NCBI GenBank assembly: GCA_025965475.1
Contig: JAOPWV010000023.1
Location: 1 to 34,589, forward strand
Length of the DNA stretch: 34,589 nucleotides
Source of the DNA: Frankiales bacterium
GTDB taxonomy: Bacteria > Actinomycetota > Actinomycetes > Mycobacteriales > SCTD01
Direction: 5' to 3'
The notes under the pieces were generated by a model. That model was not told where the DNA came from, made no database searches, and saw only the letters and a program-made list of their open reading frames with translations. The position numbers and the translations under genes are program-made. This document shows positions 18,515 through 27,862 of this stretch, one piece after another (position 1 is the first letter of the stretch; each line of letters starts with the position of its first letter).

Positions 18515-19195
18515 GTGACCGCAAGTCGTCCCCACCCGCTGGCCTCCGACCCGGAGGGCAGCGGCTGCCGGGCCATGCAGGCCGCCGACCTGCCCGCCAT
18601 CGGCGTGCTGCACCCGCAGGTCCTCCCGCCCGACTTCTTCTCGCGACTCGGACCGGCCTTCCTCCGGCAGTACTACGCGAGCTTCCTGGACAGTCCTTTC
18701 GCCGTCGCGCTCGTGTACGTCGCCGACGGCCGCGTGGCCGGTTTCCTCGTGGGAGCCGTCGACCCCGGATCGCAGGTGGCGTGGACCCTTCGCCGGCATG
18801 GTCCGAGGATGGCGCTCACCGCCGTAGTCGCGTTGCTCCGCAAGCCCCCGCTGCTGCTGTACTTCGTGCGGACCCGGTTGCTGCGCTACGCCGCCGCCGT
18901 GATCCGGCGGCTGGTACCGAGCAGCCGGCCCGTCGCCGCGACGCAGCAGCCGGCGGCCACACTCGAGCAGCTCGGTGTCGCTCAGGACGGTCATCGGCGG
19001 GGCACGGGACGCTGCCTGGTCGCGACCTTCGAGCGGACGGTCCAGGCACGCGGTTGCACCGAGGTCCGCCTCCTCACGCGTGCCGACGCGGTCGGCGCGG
19101 GAGGTTTCTACCGAAAGCTGGGCTACGTCGCGGCCGGCACGTCGATCGGCCGCGACGGTGTCCCCTGGACCGTCTACCGGCACGCCCTGGCCTGA
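18515..19195 (+). CDS. GNAT-family N-acetyltransferase
   Basis: This 226-residue GNAT protein should transfer an acyl group from acyl-CoA to an amine. The acetyl-CoA loop is visible in QDGHRRGTGRCLVATFER (about residues 163-180; R-x-x-G-x-G type). The C-terminal RADAVGAGGFYRKLGYVAAG is the usual motif-B end. A long central insert (about 90-150) is hydrophobic and basic (VVALLRKPPLLLYFVRTRLL), which suggests membrane association. Similar GNATs with the opening VLHPQVLPPDFFSRLGPAFL occur with polysaccharide genes (recalled, not tested). The start is GTG at 18515 behind GGAGGGAG. The stop is 19 bases from the convergent Nudix gene. Confidence 0.85.
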   Translation: MTASRPHPLASDPEGSGCRAMQAADLPAIGVLHPQVLPPDFFSRLGPAFLRQYYASFLDSPFAVALVYVADGRVAGFLVGAVDPGSQVAWTLRRHGPRMALTAVVALLRKPPLLLYFVRTRLLRYAAAVIRRLVPSSRPVAATQQPAATLEQLGVAQDGHRRGTGRCLVATFERTVQARGCTEVRLLTRADAVGAGGFYRKLGYVAAGTSIGRDGVPWTVYRHALA

Positions 19196-19214
19196 CGACG
19201 CGCAGGCCTGTGAG

Positions 19215-19649
19215 CTACGAGGGCTGCGGGTGACGCGACGCCGCACCGACGGTCAGCAGCAGGCGCAGCTCGTGCACCAGTGGCAGGTCGACGGGGATCC
19301 ACGGGACGTCCTCGAGCTCGTCCACGGTCAGCCAGCGGTGCTCGTCGTGGTCGACCAACGCCGGTTCCCCGCTGAGGATCCGGGCCGTGTAGACCCGCAG
19401 CACCGCTGACCCACCGATCGGCAGGTCCGTCCCGAGGCGGTCGCCGATCTCGGCGTCCACCCCGAGCTCCTCGTGCAGTTCCCGCCGTAGCGCCTGCTCG
19501 TCGGTCTCCCCCGGCTCGACCTTCCCGCCGGGGAACTCCCACAGCCCGGCGAGCCGCGGCGGCCCGGTGCGCCGGCTGGCCAGCACGCTCGGCGGCTCGT
19601 CACGGAGCAGGGCGGCTCCGACGACGCCGGTCGGTTCGGTGGGCTGCAT
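19215..19649 (-). CDS. Nudix hydrolase, MutT-like
   Basis: The protein has about 144 residues and a complete Nudix box (GGKVEPGET...RRELHEELGV, fitting GX5EX7REUXEEXGU), so it should hydrolyse a nucleoside-diphosphate-linked substrate with a divalent metal. The opening VVGAALLRD and the line ASRRTGPPRLAGLWEFPGGK resemble MutT-type 8-oxo-dGTPases. Substrate range in this family is hard to predict. The start is either ATG at 19649 or GTG at 19661; neither has a clear ribosome site, and the ATG is used here. It lies about 40 bases past the GMC gene on the same strand and may be the last gene of that transcript, though its function gives no clear link. Confidence 0.9.
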   Translation of the reverse strand: MQPTEPTGVVGAALLRDEPPSVLASRRTGPPRLAGLWEFPGGKVEPGETDEQALRRELHEELGVDAEIGDRLGTDLPIGGSAVLRVYTARILSGEPALVDHDEHRWLTVDELEDVPWIPVDLPLVHELRLLLTVGAASRHPQPS

Positions 19650-19689
19650 GCCGGGCGACACTACGGTGCGCCCGGCACTCCCAGGAGGC

Positions 19690-21330
19690 TCAGGCGGTGG
19701 CGCCCCGGCTGTCGGCGATGTGCTCGGCGACCCGCCAGGCGTTGGCCATGATGGTCAGCGTCGGGTTGGCGCCGGTCGCCGTCGGGAACGAGCCGCCGTC
19801 GACGACGAACAGGTTGTCCACCTCGTGCGCCCGGCAGTTGCGGTCGAGCACCGACGTCTCCGGGTCGTTGCCCATCCGGGTCGTGCCGTGCTGGTGCGAG
19901 CAGTTGCCGGTGACCCGGTCGATATAGACGCGGTAGACCGTGGTCGCGCCGGCCGCCTCGAGGATCTCCGCGTTGCGGTCGATGAGGAACCGGCCCATGG
20001 CCAGGTCGTTCTCGTGCGGCTTCAGCGTGACGCGGGCGACCGGCAGGCCCCACGCGTCGGTGACCGTGTCGTCGAGGTCGACCCGGTTCTCGTGCTGCGG
20101 CATGTCGTGGATGACCATCGCGGCCGCGAAGCTGTGGTTGAAGTACTCGCGGTCCATCTGCTTCGCGCCGGCACCCCAGCCCGGCCGGTCCGGCAACGAC
20201 CAGTTGATCGGCAGCGGGATCCCGACGCCGGCCGCCGCGATGTGGCCACCGCCGGCGAAGCCGCGGCTGTCGTCGTGCTCATAGAACTCGAAGCTGCTCG
20301 CGCTGACGTAGCCACCGCCGGCCCAGGCGTAGATCGGGTCGTCGAAGGTGCCGACGGCCGCGCTGTACTCGTGGAAGGTCACGTTGCGGCCGACCAGGTC
20401 GCTGCCGTTGGCCAGCCCGTTCGGAAAGCGACTGGATCGGGAGAGCAGCATGAGCCGGGCCGTCTCCACCGCGCCGCAGGCGAGGACCACGACGTCGGCC
20501 TGCTGCTCGACGACGTTGCCGTCGGCGTCCTCGTAGACGGCACCCTTGGCCCGGCCGCGCTCGTCCACGGAGATCTCGCGGACGTAGCTGTCGGGGCGCA
20601 GTTCGTACCGGCCGGTGGCGACGGCGTCGGGGATGAACACGTTCAGCGCGCTGGACCGGGTTCCCGTCGGGTCACCGTGCTGCTGCGCGAAGGCGCTGAT
20701 CACCGTGGCGGGCCGGCCGTTGTACGGCTGGGACAGCGCGGCCTGCGGGGTCGGGAAGGAGTTCCAGCCGAGCTTGCCGGCGCCCTCGTGGAACTTCTCG
20801 GCGTACCGCGACTGGGGCATCGGCGGGCAGGGGTACCCGCGGCTGCGCCGGGACTCGTACTTGTTGGCCCCGGCCAGGCCGGAGACCCCGAAGGCCCACT
20901 CGACCTTGTCGTAGTACGGCTCGATCTCGTCGTACGTGATGGGCCAGTCCGCGAGCGAGGCGCCCGGCAGGTCGCCGACCACGCTGTGGAAGCGGAAGTC
21001 GTTCTCGGTGAACCGCGGCAGCCAGCCCTGCCAGTGCACGGTGCCGCCGCCGACCATCTGCGGGACCGGGCAGAACAGCTCGGTCCGCGCCTCCTGATCC
21101 GCCGACTCCCGCACCGTGCGCGGGTTCAGCAGCGGATCGGGCCACAGGTTGTAGCGGTTGATGTTCGCCAGCTCGTCGCCGCCGAACGTCTCCTTCGTAC
21201 GCCAGGGCCCGCGCTCGAGCGCGACGACCCGCAGGCCGCGCTCGGTGAGCACCTTGGCCGTGGCCGCGCCCGATGCGCCCGCGCCGATGATGACCACGTC
21301 GACGCGGTCGGGGTTCTTCGTGCGTGACAC
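19690..21330 (-). CDS. GMC-family FAD oxidoreductase (sugar/glycoside oxidase-dehydrogenase type)
   Basis: This 546-residue flavoprotein has the FAD dinucleotide motif GAGASG (16-21) and the GMC C-terminal domain. The likely catalytic pair is H479 (SHQHGTTRMG) and N522 (GANPTLTIM), corresponding to the His/His-or-Asn pair of glucose oxidase and pyranose oxidase-type enzymes. With the preceding gene it resembles two-subunit sugar dehydrogenases, such as glucoside 3-dehydrogenase and gluconate 2-dehydrogenase. No signal or Tat motif is visible: the N-terminus goes straight into the Rossmann strand (VDVVIIGAG), so the enzyme is probably cytoplasmic. The start is GTG at 21330, two bases after the stop of the subunit-3 gene. 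I expect it to oxidise a sugar hydroxyl, perhaps C3 of an imported glycoside; the substrate is inferred from context. Confidence 0.92.
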   Translation of the reverse strand: MSRTKNPDRVDVVIIGAGASGAATAKVLTERGLRVVALERGPWRTKETFGGDELANINRYNLWPDPLLNPRTVRESADQEARTELFCPVPQMVGGGTVHWQGWLPRFTENDFRFHSVVGDLPGASLADWPITYDEIEPYYDKVEWAFGVSGLAGANKYESRRSRGYPCPPMPQSRYAEKFHEGAGKLGWNSFPTPQAALSQPYNGRPATVISAFAQQHGDPTGTRSSALNVFIPDAVATGRYELRPDSYVREISVDERGRAKGAVYEDADGNVVEQQADVVVLACGAVETARLMLLSRSSRFPNGLANGSDLVGRNVTFHEYSAAVGTFDDPIYAWAGGGYVSASSFEFYEHDDSRGFAGGGHIAAAGVGIPLPINWSLPDRPGWGAGAKQMDREYFNHSFAAAMVIHDMPQHENRVDLDDTVTDAWGLPVARVTLKPHENDLAMGRFLIDRNAEILEAAGATTVYRVYIDRVTGNCSHQHGTTRMGNDPETSVLDRNCRAHEVDNLFVVDGGSFPTATGANPTLTIMANAWRVAEHIADSRGATA

Positions 21331-21332
21331 CG

Positions 21333-21986
21333 TCAGTCCTTCTGGCCGGGGTGGAGCCTGTTCTGGGCGAAATAGTCGAGCGTGCTGTAGCGACCGGTGT
21401 GGACCTCGGCGAGCGAGCTCGGCCCCGGGAAGCCGATGACCTGCCAGCCGACCTGGTCGCGGTTGCCGCCGTAGATCGGATCGGCGTAGAAGCCCTGCCG
21501 GGTGTGCAGCGCGAGCAGCGGCACGAAGCCGAGGTCGATCTCGGCGCTCGTCTGCTGCAGCGCCGGCTCGACGGGCGCCCCGTAGAGCGCGACGCGGGCC
21601 CGCTCGAGCTGGGCCTCCTCGCCGAGGTCGGGCTGCTCGAGCGCCCGCAGGACAGCGTCCTGCTGGTCCTCGGTGAGCGCGACGAAGTCGCCGTCGTACC
21701 GCTCCCGGCTGGTGCGGTCGAGCATCGCGACGCCGGCGACGTAGCGCTCACGGACGATGTCGAGCCGCTGCCGCCAGGCGTCGGCCCGCTTGCCGTCCAG
21801 CTGCTCGAAGCCGCTGCCGTCGGGCTTGGCGTAGACGTTCTCGATGCCGCCGAGGTACCGGTCGAGGAACTCGATCGTGCCGGCCTCGCGGGCACCCGGC
21901 GTGTCGTCGGTCGGGATGATGCGGGCCATTGCCGCCTCGACCGTGGCGCGCTGGTGCGCGTCGAAGAATCCCTGCGCCACGGTCAC
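21333..21986 (-). CDS. Gluconate 2-dehydrogenase subunit 3-like partner of the GMC enzyme
   Basis: This 217-residue protein matches the small subunit of two-subunit GMC dehydrogenases: it opens FFDAHQRATVEAAMARIIPT, then DDTPGAREAGTIEFLDRYLG, and includes GFYADPIYGGNRDQVGWQVIGFPG, the conserved patch of the family. This subunit usually has a Tat signal that carries the folded GMC subunit across the membrane. Here there is none, which supports a cytoplasmic pair. No cytochrome c subunit gene follows. The GTG at 21986 overlaps the stop of the TIM-barrel gene (GTGA at 21983-21986), and the GMC gene starts two bases past its stop. The subunit assignment is firm; the location is inferred. Confidence 0.9.
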   Translation of the reverse strand: MTVAQGFFDAHQRATVEAAMARIIPTDDTPGAREAGTIEFLDRYLGGIENVYAKPDGSGFEQLDGKRADAWRQRLDIVRERYVAGVAMLDRTSRERYDGDFVALTEDQQDAVLRALEQPDLGEEAQLERARVALYGAPVEPALQQTSAEIDLGFVPLLALHTRQGFYADPIYGGNRDQVGWQVIGFPGPSSLAEVHTGRYSTLDYFAQNRLHPGQKD

Positions 21987-22903
21987 GCCACCAGGAGGGG
22001 ACGCAGCGTGCGGTACGCGACCTGCAGCCCGGTCTCGATGCGTTCCTCGGTGCCGCCCCAGACGGGGTCCTCGTGCTCCACCGACAGGACACCGTCGAAG
22101 CCGCCCTCGTAGAGCGTGTCGACGACGCGGCGCCAGTCGACGTCACCGAGGCCCGGCACCCGGTACCGCCACCAGCCGACGTCCCACGGGTCCTCCCGGA
22201 CGACCGCCTTGCCCGGGTAGCCGTAGCGGTTGCGCCGTTCCGGGAACGTCTGGGCGTCCTTGGCCTGGGCGTGCGCGACCTTGTCGACGTACGGCCGCAG
22301 GGCCTCGACCGGATCGATGCCCATCCAGACCAGGTGCGACGGGTCGTAGTTGAGGTAGAGCCCGAGCCCGAACATCCACTCCCACAGCTCCGGGGAGTAC
22401 GCCAGGTTGCCGGGGTAGCCGTCGGGGTGCCAGCCCTCCATCACGCAGTTCTCGATGACGAGCTTGACCCCCTTCTCCCCCGCGCGGTCCACCAGCGGGG
22501 CGAACACCTTCTCGGCCTCGCGCAGGTTCTCGGCAACGGTCTTGCCGGGGTGGCGGCCGACGAACGTGCCGACGGTCGGGCAGCCGAGCAGCGCCGCGGC
22601 GTCGACGCAGGCGAGCACGTGCGCGTTGACCCCAGCCCGCTCCGCCGGGTCCGGGTGCAGGTTGTTGTCGTAGAAGGCCAGCGAGGACAGGGTCAGCTTG
22701 TGCTGCGCGAACAGGCCGCGTACGTCGTCCGCCTCGGCCGCGCCGAAGCCCGCGACGTCGAGATGGGTGGCCGTGAACGGCCGGTCGCCCAGCGCGGGCC
22801 AGGCTGCCACCTCCAACGCCTCGTAGCCCTCAGCCTCCGCCCAGCGCGCGATGTCCGCGAGGCTGCGCTTCGGCAGGCAGGCGGTCAGGAACCCGAGCTT
22901 CAT
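21983..22903 (-). CDS. TIM-barrel sugar isomerase/epimerase or lyase family protein (second copy)
   Basis: This 306-residue AP-endonuclease-2-type TIM barrel has metal-ligand stretches VIENCVMEGWHPDG, LYLNYDPSHLVWMGIDP, HAQAKDAQ and VLSVEHEDP, with Glu, His and Asp in the family positions. Family members act as isomerases or epimerases of sugars and keto-sugars, as inosose dehydratases and, in C-glycoside and levoglucosan pathways, as the enzymes that cleave 3-keto-glycosides. The ATG at 22903 overlaps the stop of the Gfo/Idh gene (ATGA), and the GTG of the subunit-3 gene overlaps its own stop. It differs strongly from the first TIM barrel of the operon (27863-28693), so the two probably do different steps. 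The specific reaction is not determined. Confidence 0.88.
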   Translation of the reverse strand: MKLGFLTACLPKRSLADIARWAEAEGYEALEVAAWPALGDRPFTATHLDVAGFGAAEADDVRGLFAQHKLTLSSLAFYDNNLHPDPAERAGVNAHVLACVDAAALLGCPTVGTFVGRHPGKTVAENLREAEKVFAPLVDRAGEKGVKLVIENCVMEGWHPDGYPGNLAYSPELWEWMFGLGLYLNYDPSHLVWMGIDPVEALRPYVDKVAHAQAKDAQTFPERRNRYGYPGKAVVREDPWDVGWWRYRVPGLGDVDWRRVVDTLYEGGFDGVLSVEHEDPVWGGTEERIETGLQVAYRTLRPLLVA

Positions 22904-24009
22904 GCGGCGACCTCCACCCAGCTGCGCGATGCCGCGGACTCGACGACCGCGGCGGTGATCTTGGCGGCCCGCAGGCCGTCGGTGAACGTCGGCGCACCCT
23001 CCCGCGCGCGGTCGGTCACCGACGCGTAGGTGTCGCCGACGAACGCGTTGAAGCAGTCCTGGTAGCCCTGCGGATGGCCGGCCGGGACCGTGGCGAACGC
23101 CGCGGCGGCGGGCGACAGCGTGTCCGGGCCGCGCATGACCGAGCGGTTCTCCTGCCGGCCGCCGACCCACAGCGAGTCGGGCAGCTCCTGGTCGAAGACG
23201 TACGACGCCGTGCGGCCGTCGAAGGAGAACCACAGCCGGTTCTTGCGGCCGGGCGACACCTGGCTGGTGACCACCGAGCCGGCCGCGCCGCGGTCGGTCT
23301 CGAACATCACCGTCGCGCCGTCCTCGGTGTTCACCGGGGCCATACCGCCCGGGCCGTCCCCGCCCTGCCGGTGCTCGAAGGCGGTCGCCATCAGGGAGGT
23401 CAGCCGGACGATCCGGTGCCCGGTGGTGAACTCCATCAGGTCGCACCAGTGCACGCCGATGTCGGCGAAGGCCCGGGAGGCGCCACCCAGCGCCGGGTCG
23501 ACCCGCCAGTTCGTGTCGGCCTCGCTGGCCAGCCAGTCCTGCAGGTAGGAGCCGTGCAGCATCCACAGCGGTCCGGCGTCGCCGGCCGCGATGCGGGCCC
23601 GCGCCTCGCGGACCGTCGGGTAGTAGCGGTAGACGAACGGCACCGCAGTCACCACGTCGGTCTTGGCCGCGAGGTCGACCAGCCGTTGCGCGTCCTGCAC
23701 GGTGGTTGCGAGTGGCTTCTCGCAGATCACGTGCTTGCCCGCGGCGAGGGCCTGCTCGGCGAGCTCCGCGTGCAGGTGGTTCGGCGTGCAGATGTGGACG
23801 ACGTCGACCTCGTCGGACTCGATGAGCTCCTGCGCCGAGGCCGCGCCGCGGTCGGCGTAGAGCCGCACCGCCGCCTCTTCCGCCCGCTCCGGCGAGGTGT
23901 CGGCCACCCGGGTGAGGGTGGCGCCGGAGGCGCGCACCGCGTGCGCGTGGATGCCGCCGATGAAGCCCGTGCCGATGATCCCCGCACGCAGGGGCCGCCG
24001 GGCCGTCAC
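22900..24009 (-). CDS. Gfo/Idh/MocA-family NAD(P)-dependent sugar oxidoreductase
   Basis: This 369-residue protein has the N-terminal Rossmann motif GIIGTGFIGGIHA, the conserved HVICEKPLATTVQDA (catalytic Lys in EKP) and DIGVHWCDLMEF, where the His is the usual proton relay. The family oxidises or reduces sugars and cyclitols, including 1,5-anhydrosugars, inositols and levoglucosan. The GTG at 24009 overlaps the permease stop (GTGA at 24006-24009), and the stop overlaps the next gene (ATGA). The longer open frame upstream of 24009 is a shadow of the permease gene. It may oxidise the imported sugar, or reduce a keto-sugar released after cleavage. Family is certain; direction and substrate are not. 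Confidence 0.93.
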   Translation of the reverse strand: MTARRPLRAGIIGTGFIGGIHAHAVRASGATLTRVADTSPERAEEAAVRLYADRGAASAQELIESDEVDVVHICTPNHLHAELAEQALAAGKHVICEKPLATTVQDAQRLVDLAAKTDVVTAVPFVYRYYPTVREARARIAAGDAGPLWMLHGSYLQDWLASEADTNWRVDPALGGASRAFADIGVHWCDLMEFTTGHRIVRLTSLMATAFEHRQGGDGPGGMAPVNTEDGATVMFETDRGAAGSVVTSQVSPGRKNRLWFSFDGRTASYVFDQELPDSLWVGGRQENRSVMRGPDTLSPAAAAFATVPAGHPQGYQDCFNAFVGDTYASVTDRAREGAPTFTDGLRAAKITAAVVESAASRSWVEVAA

Positions 24010-24998
24010 TTCCGCCTCGCCATGGCGACAGCAAGGATGATGATGAGACCGCGGATGATCTGCTGCTGGCTGGTGTCGAGCCCGGCCAGGATCAGCCCGT
24101 TGTTGATGAGCCCGATCAGCAGGGCGCCCATCAGGGTGCCGACGACCGAGCCCGCCCCGCCGAACAGGCTGGTGCCGCCGAGGATGACCGCGGCGATGGC
24201 GGACAGCTCGTCGCCGGCGCCCCACTGGAACCGGCCGGACTGGAGCCGCCCGGCGTAGAGCATGCCGGCGACGCTGGCGACGACCGAGCACAGCAGCAGC
24301 ACCTGGAACTTGATGCGCTTGGTGTTCACGCCGGTGAAGTCGGCGGCGGTCCGGTTGCCACCCGTGGCCAGCACCTGCCGGCCGAACCGGGTCTTCGCCA
24401 GGATCACCGCGCCGATGGCGACGAAGATCCCCATCCAGATGATCAGGATCGGTACCGGGCCGATGTTGCCGGACCCGAAGATCGAGTTGAACGTGTCGTT
24501 CAGGATCGGCTGAGGCGCCGAGTTGGTGATCCATTGCGCGATGCCGGCGGCGATCCCGAGCATGCCCAGTGTCACGAGGAACGACGGGATGCCGAGCATG
24601 CTGACCAGGCCGCCGTTGATCGAGCCGATGACCAGACCGACGGCGAGCCCGGCGAGGATGCCGGCCGCGATGCCGTACCGGGACAGCGCCATCGCCGTAC
24701 AGACACTGGACAACCCGGCGACCGAGCCGACGGACAGGTCGATCTCGGCGCACGCGATGACGTAGGTCATGCCGACCGCGATCACCGTGATGGTGGCCGT
24801 CTGCCGGAAGATGTTGAGCAGGTTGTTCTTCGACAGGAAGCCCTGGTCACCCAGCAGCACCGCGAAGAACAGGAACACGACGACGACACCGATGTAGATG
24901 ATGTAGCGGCGCCAGTCGAGGGTGGCGAGCCGGCCGCGCCTGGCGACCGCGTTCTGGCCCGGCGCGCCGGGCGCGCCAGTTGTCGCGCTCTGGGTCAT
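24006..24998 (-). CDS. Sugar ABC transporter permease (RbsC/XylH type)
   Basis: This 330-residue inner-membrane permease has about 8-10 hydrophobic segments and the family stretches GMTYVIACAEIDLSVGSVAG and AAVILGGTSLFGGAGSV. These are hallmarks of the BPD_transp_2 family that imports ribose, xylose and related pentoses, hexoses or cyclitols. One permease gene is present, so it should act as a homodimer with the double-NBD ATPase. The ATG at 24998 lies 3 bases past the ATPase stop. The C-terminus is short (VAMARRK) and the stop overlaps the Gfo/Idh start. The substrate cannot be told from the permease. Confidence 0.95.
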   Translation of the reverse strand: MTQSATTGAPGAPGQNAVARRGRLATLDWRRYIIYIGVVVVFLFFAVLLGDQGFLSKNNLLNIFRQTATITVIAVGMTYVIACAEIDLSVGSVAGLSSVCTAMALSRYGIAAGILAGLAVGLVIGSINGGLVSMLGIPSFLVTLGMLGIAAGIAQWITNSAPQPILNDTFNSIFGSGNIGPVPILIIWMGIFVAIGAVILAKTRFGRQVLATGGNRTAADFTGVNTKRIKFQVLLLCSVVASVAGMLYAGRLQSGRFQWGAGDELSAIAAVILGGTSLFGGAGSVVGTLMGALLIGLINNGLILAGLDTSQQQIIRGLIIILAVAMARRK

Positions 24999-25001
24999 GG
25001 A

Positions 25002-26543
<1,542 letters not shown>

Positions 26544-26585
26544 TGCTCAGCTCCCAGCCGTGTCGTGCGTCGAGGGGGTGTGCCG

Positions 26586-26618
26586 CGACCGGGCGGCCGG
26601 ATCACGGCCGCCCGGTCG
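26586..26618 (-). promoter_or_regulatory. Perfect 14-bp hairpin between binding-protein and ATPase genes
   Basis: CGACCGGGCGGCCG (26586-26599) and CGGCCGCCCGGTCG (26605-26618) are perfect inverted repeats with a 5-base loop. The hairpin begins about 5 bases past the stop of the substrate-binding-protein gene. No T-run follows on the minus strand. Such hairpins after a binding-protein gene typically stabilise the upstream transcript or attenuate the downstream genes, giving more binding protein than transporter. This is inferred, not shown. Confidence 0.6.
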
Positions 26619-26623
26619 GGACG

Positions 26624-27805
26624 CTACTTGAAGGAGTTCTTCAGGTCCGCGGGCGCGTCCTGGTGGTACACCTGCTTCCAGGCGTCGAGCACGTTGGAGT
26701 GCTGCACCGGCAGCGACGGCAGCGCGACGTACGCCGGCGTCTTCTGACCGAGCAGCGCCTTGACCGCGAGGTGCACCTCGGTGACACCCTGGTCGTACGG
26801 GCGCTGCGCACCCAGGCCGACGATGAGCTCGCCCTTGGCCAGCGCGATCGCGACGTTCTTGCCGAGGTCCTCAGTGGCGATCTTCAGGTCGTTGCGGCCG
26901 GAGGCCCGGGCCGCCGCCATGACGCCCTCCGCCGGGACGTCCCAGACGGCCCAGATACCGTCGAGGTCGGCGTGCTTGCTCAGCATCGCGTTGGCCGCGG
27001 CCTGCGCGTCACCGGCGAAGTCCGGACCGGCGATGCCCTTCTCCTCGACGACCTGGATGTCCTTGTAGTTGTCCGCGATCGTCTTCTTGAAGCCCTCGTA
27101 ACGCTGCTTGGTCACGAAGAAGTCGGCCTCGTGGAAGATCAGGCCGATCTTGCCCTTGCCGTTCAGGGCCTTTGCCATCAGGTGCGCGGAGGTCACGCCG
27201 TTGCCGTAGTTGTCGGCCGACACCACGGAGGCGTAGTCCTTGCCCGCCGTGAAGCCCTTGGGCACGTTGTCCATGAAGACGAGCTTCACGCCGGCGGCGG
27301 CTGCGGCCTTGTAGGCGCTCGCGGTGGCGACCGGGTCGGTCGGGATCGACACGATGACGTTGGGCTTCTTGGCCAGCACGGTCTGGATGTCCGAGACCTG
27401 CTTGTCCGGCTTGAAGTTGGCGTCGGTGGTGGCGACGACCTCGATGCCCACCTTGGCGAACTCCGCCTTGAGACCGTCGATCTGCGCGACCGACCAGTCG
27501 TTGCCGCCGTAGTGCATGACGATCGCGGCCTTGGCGTGCATCGCCTTGACCGCGTCGATGTCGGCCTGCGTGATGTCGGCGGACGACGCGGGGGACGGGT
27601 CCTCGCCGTTCGGGCCCTTGCTCAGGACCTGCTCCTGGATCTTGGCGAGCGCAGCGTCAGCCGCGGCCGCGGCGCCGCCGCCGGCGGCGGCTGCCGAACC
27701 GGAGGCGGCGGGTGCCGCGGTTCCTCCGCTCGAGGAACCGCAGGCGGTCACAGCGAGCGCGAGCAGGACGGGGGCCGCCAGGGCCCTGATCCGAATGCGT
27801 GTCAT
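26624..27805 (-). CDS. Sugar ABC transporter substrate-binding lipoprotein
   Basis: This 393-residue protein has a lipoprotein signal, with basic MTRIRIR, a hydrophobic core and lipobox VTAC with C22 as the attachment site. A low-complexity Ala/Gly/Ser linker (about 23-50) follows. The mature part is a periplasmic-binding-protein type I (ribose/inositol-like) fold with AAIVMHYGGNDWSVAQID, then SDIQTVLAKKPNVIVSIPTD, and ends WKQVYHQDAPADLKNSFK. It should sit on the outer face of the membrane and feed the permease. The ATG at 27805 has GGAGAG about 5 bases upstream. A 14-bp hairpin follows the stop. The ligand is unknown; the family binds sugars and cyclitols. Confidence 0.95.
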   Translation of the reverse strand: MTRIRIRALAAPVLLALAVTACGSSSGGTAAPAASGSAAAAGGGAAAAADAALAKIQEQVLSKGPNGEDPSPASSADITQADIDAVKAMHAKAAIVMHYGGNDWSVAQIDGLKAEFAKVGIEVVATTDANFKPDKQVSDIQTVLAKKPNVIVSIPTDPVATASAYKAAAAAGVKLVFMDNVPKGFTAGKDYASVVSADNYGNGVTSAHLMAKALNGKGKIGLIFHEADFFVTKQRYEGFKKTIADNYKDIQVVEEKGIAGPDFAGDAQAAANAMLSKHADLDGIWAVWDVPAEGVMAAARASGRNDLKIATEDLGKNVAIALAKGELIVGLGAQRPYDQGVTEVHLAVKALLGQKTPAYVALPSLPVQHSNVLDAWKQVYHQDAPADLKNSFK

Positions 27806-27862
27806 GCGGTCTCTCCGGTGGACGAGCGGCCGAGGCCGCGGTGACGGAACAGGAAGACGGGT

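Noticed and set aside
15672-19195. Lasso-peptide or N-acetylglutaminylglutamine amide cluster
   Set aside because: No precursor peptide, RRE or transglutaminase-like protease for lasso peptides, and no linked GNAT/ATP-grasp fusion for the dipeptide amide.
19203-19210. 8-bp palindrome CAGGCCTG between the GNAT and Nudix genes
   Set aside because: Too short and without a loop or T-run to be called a terminator.
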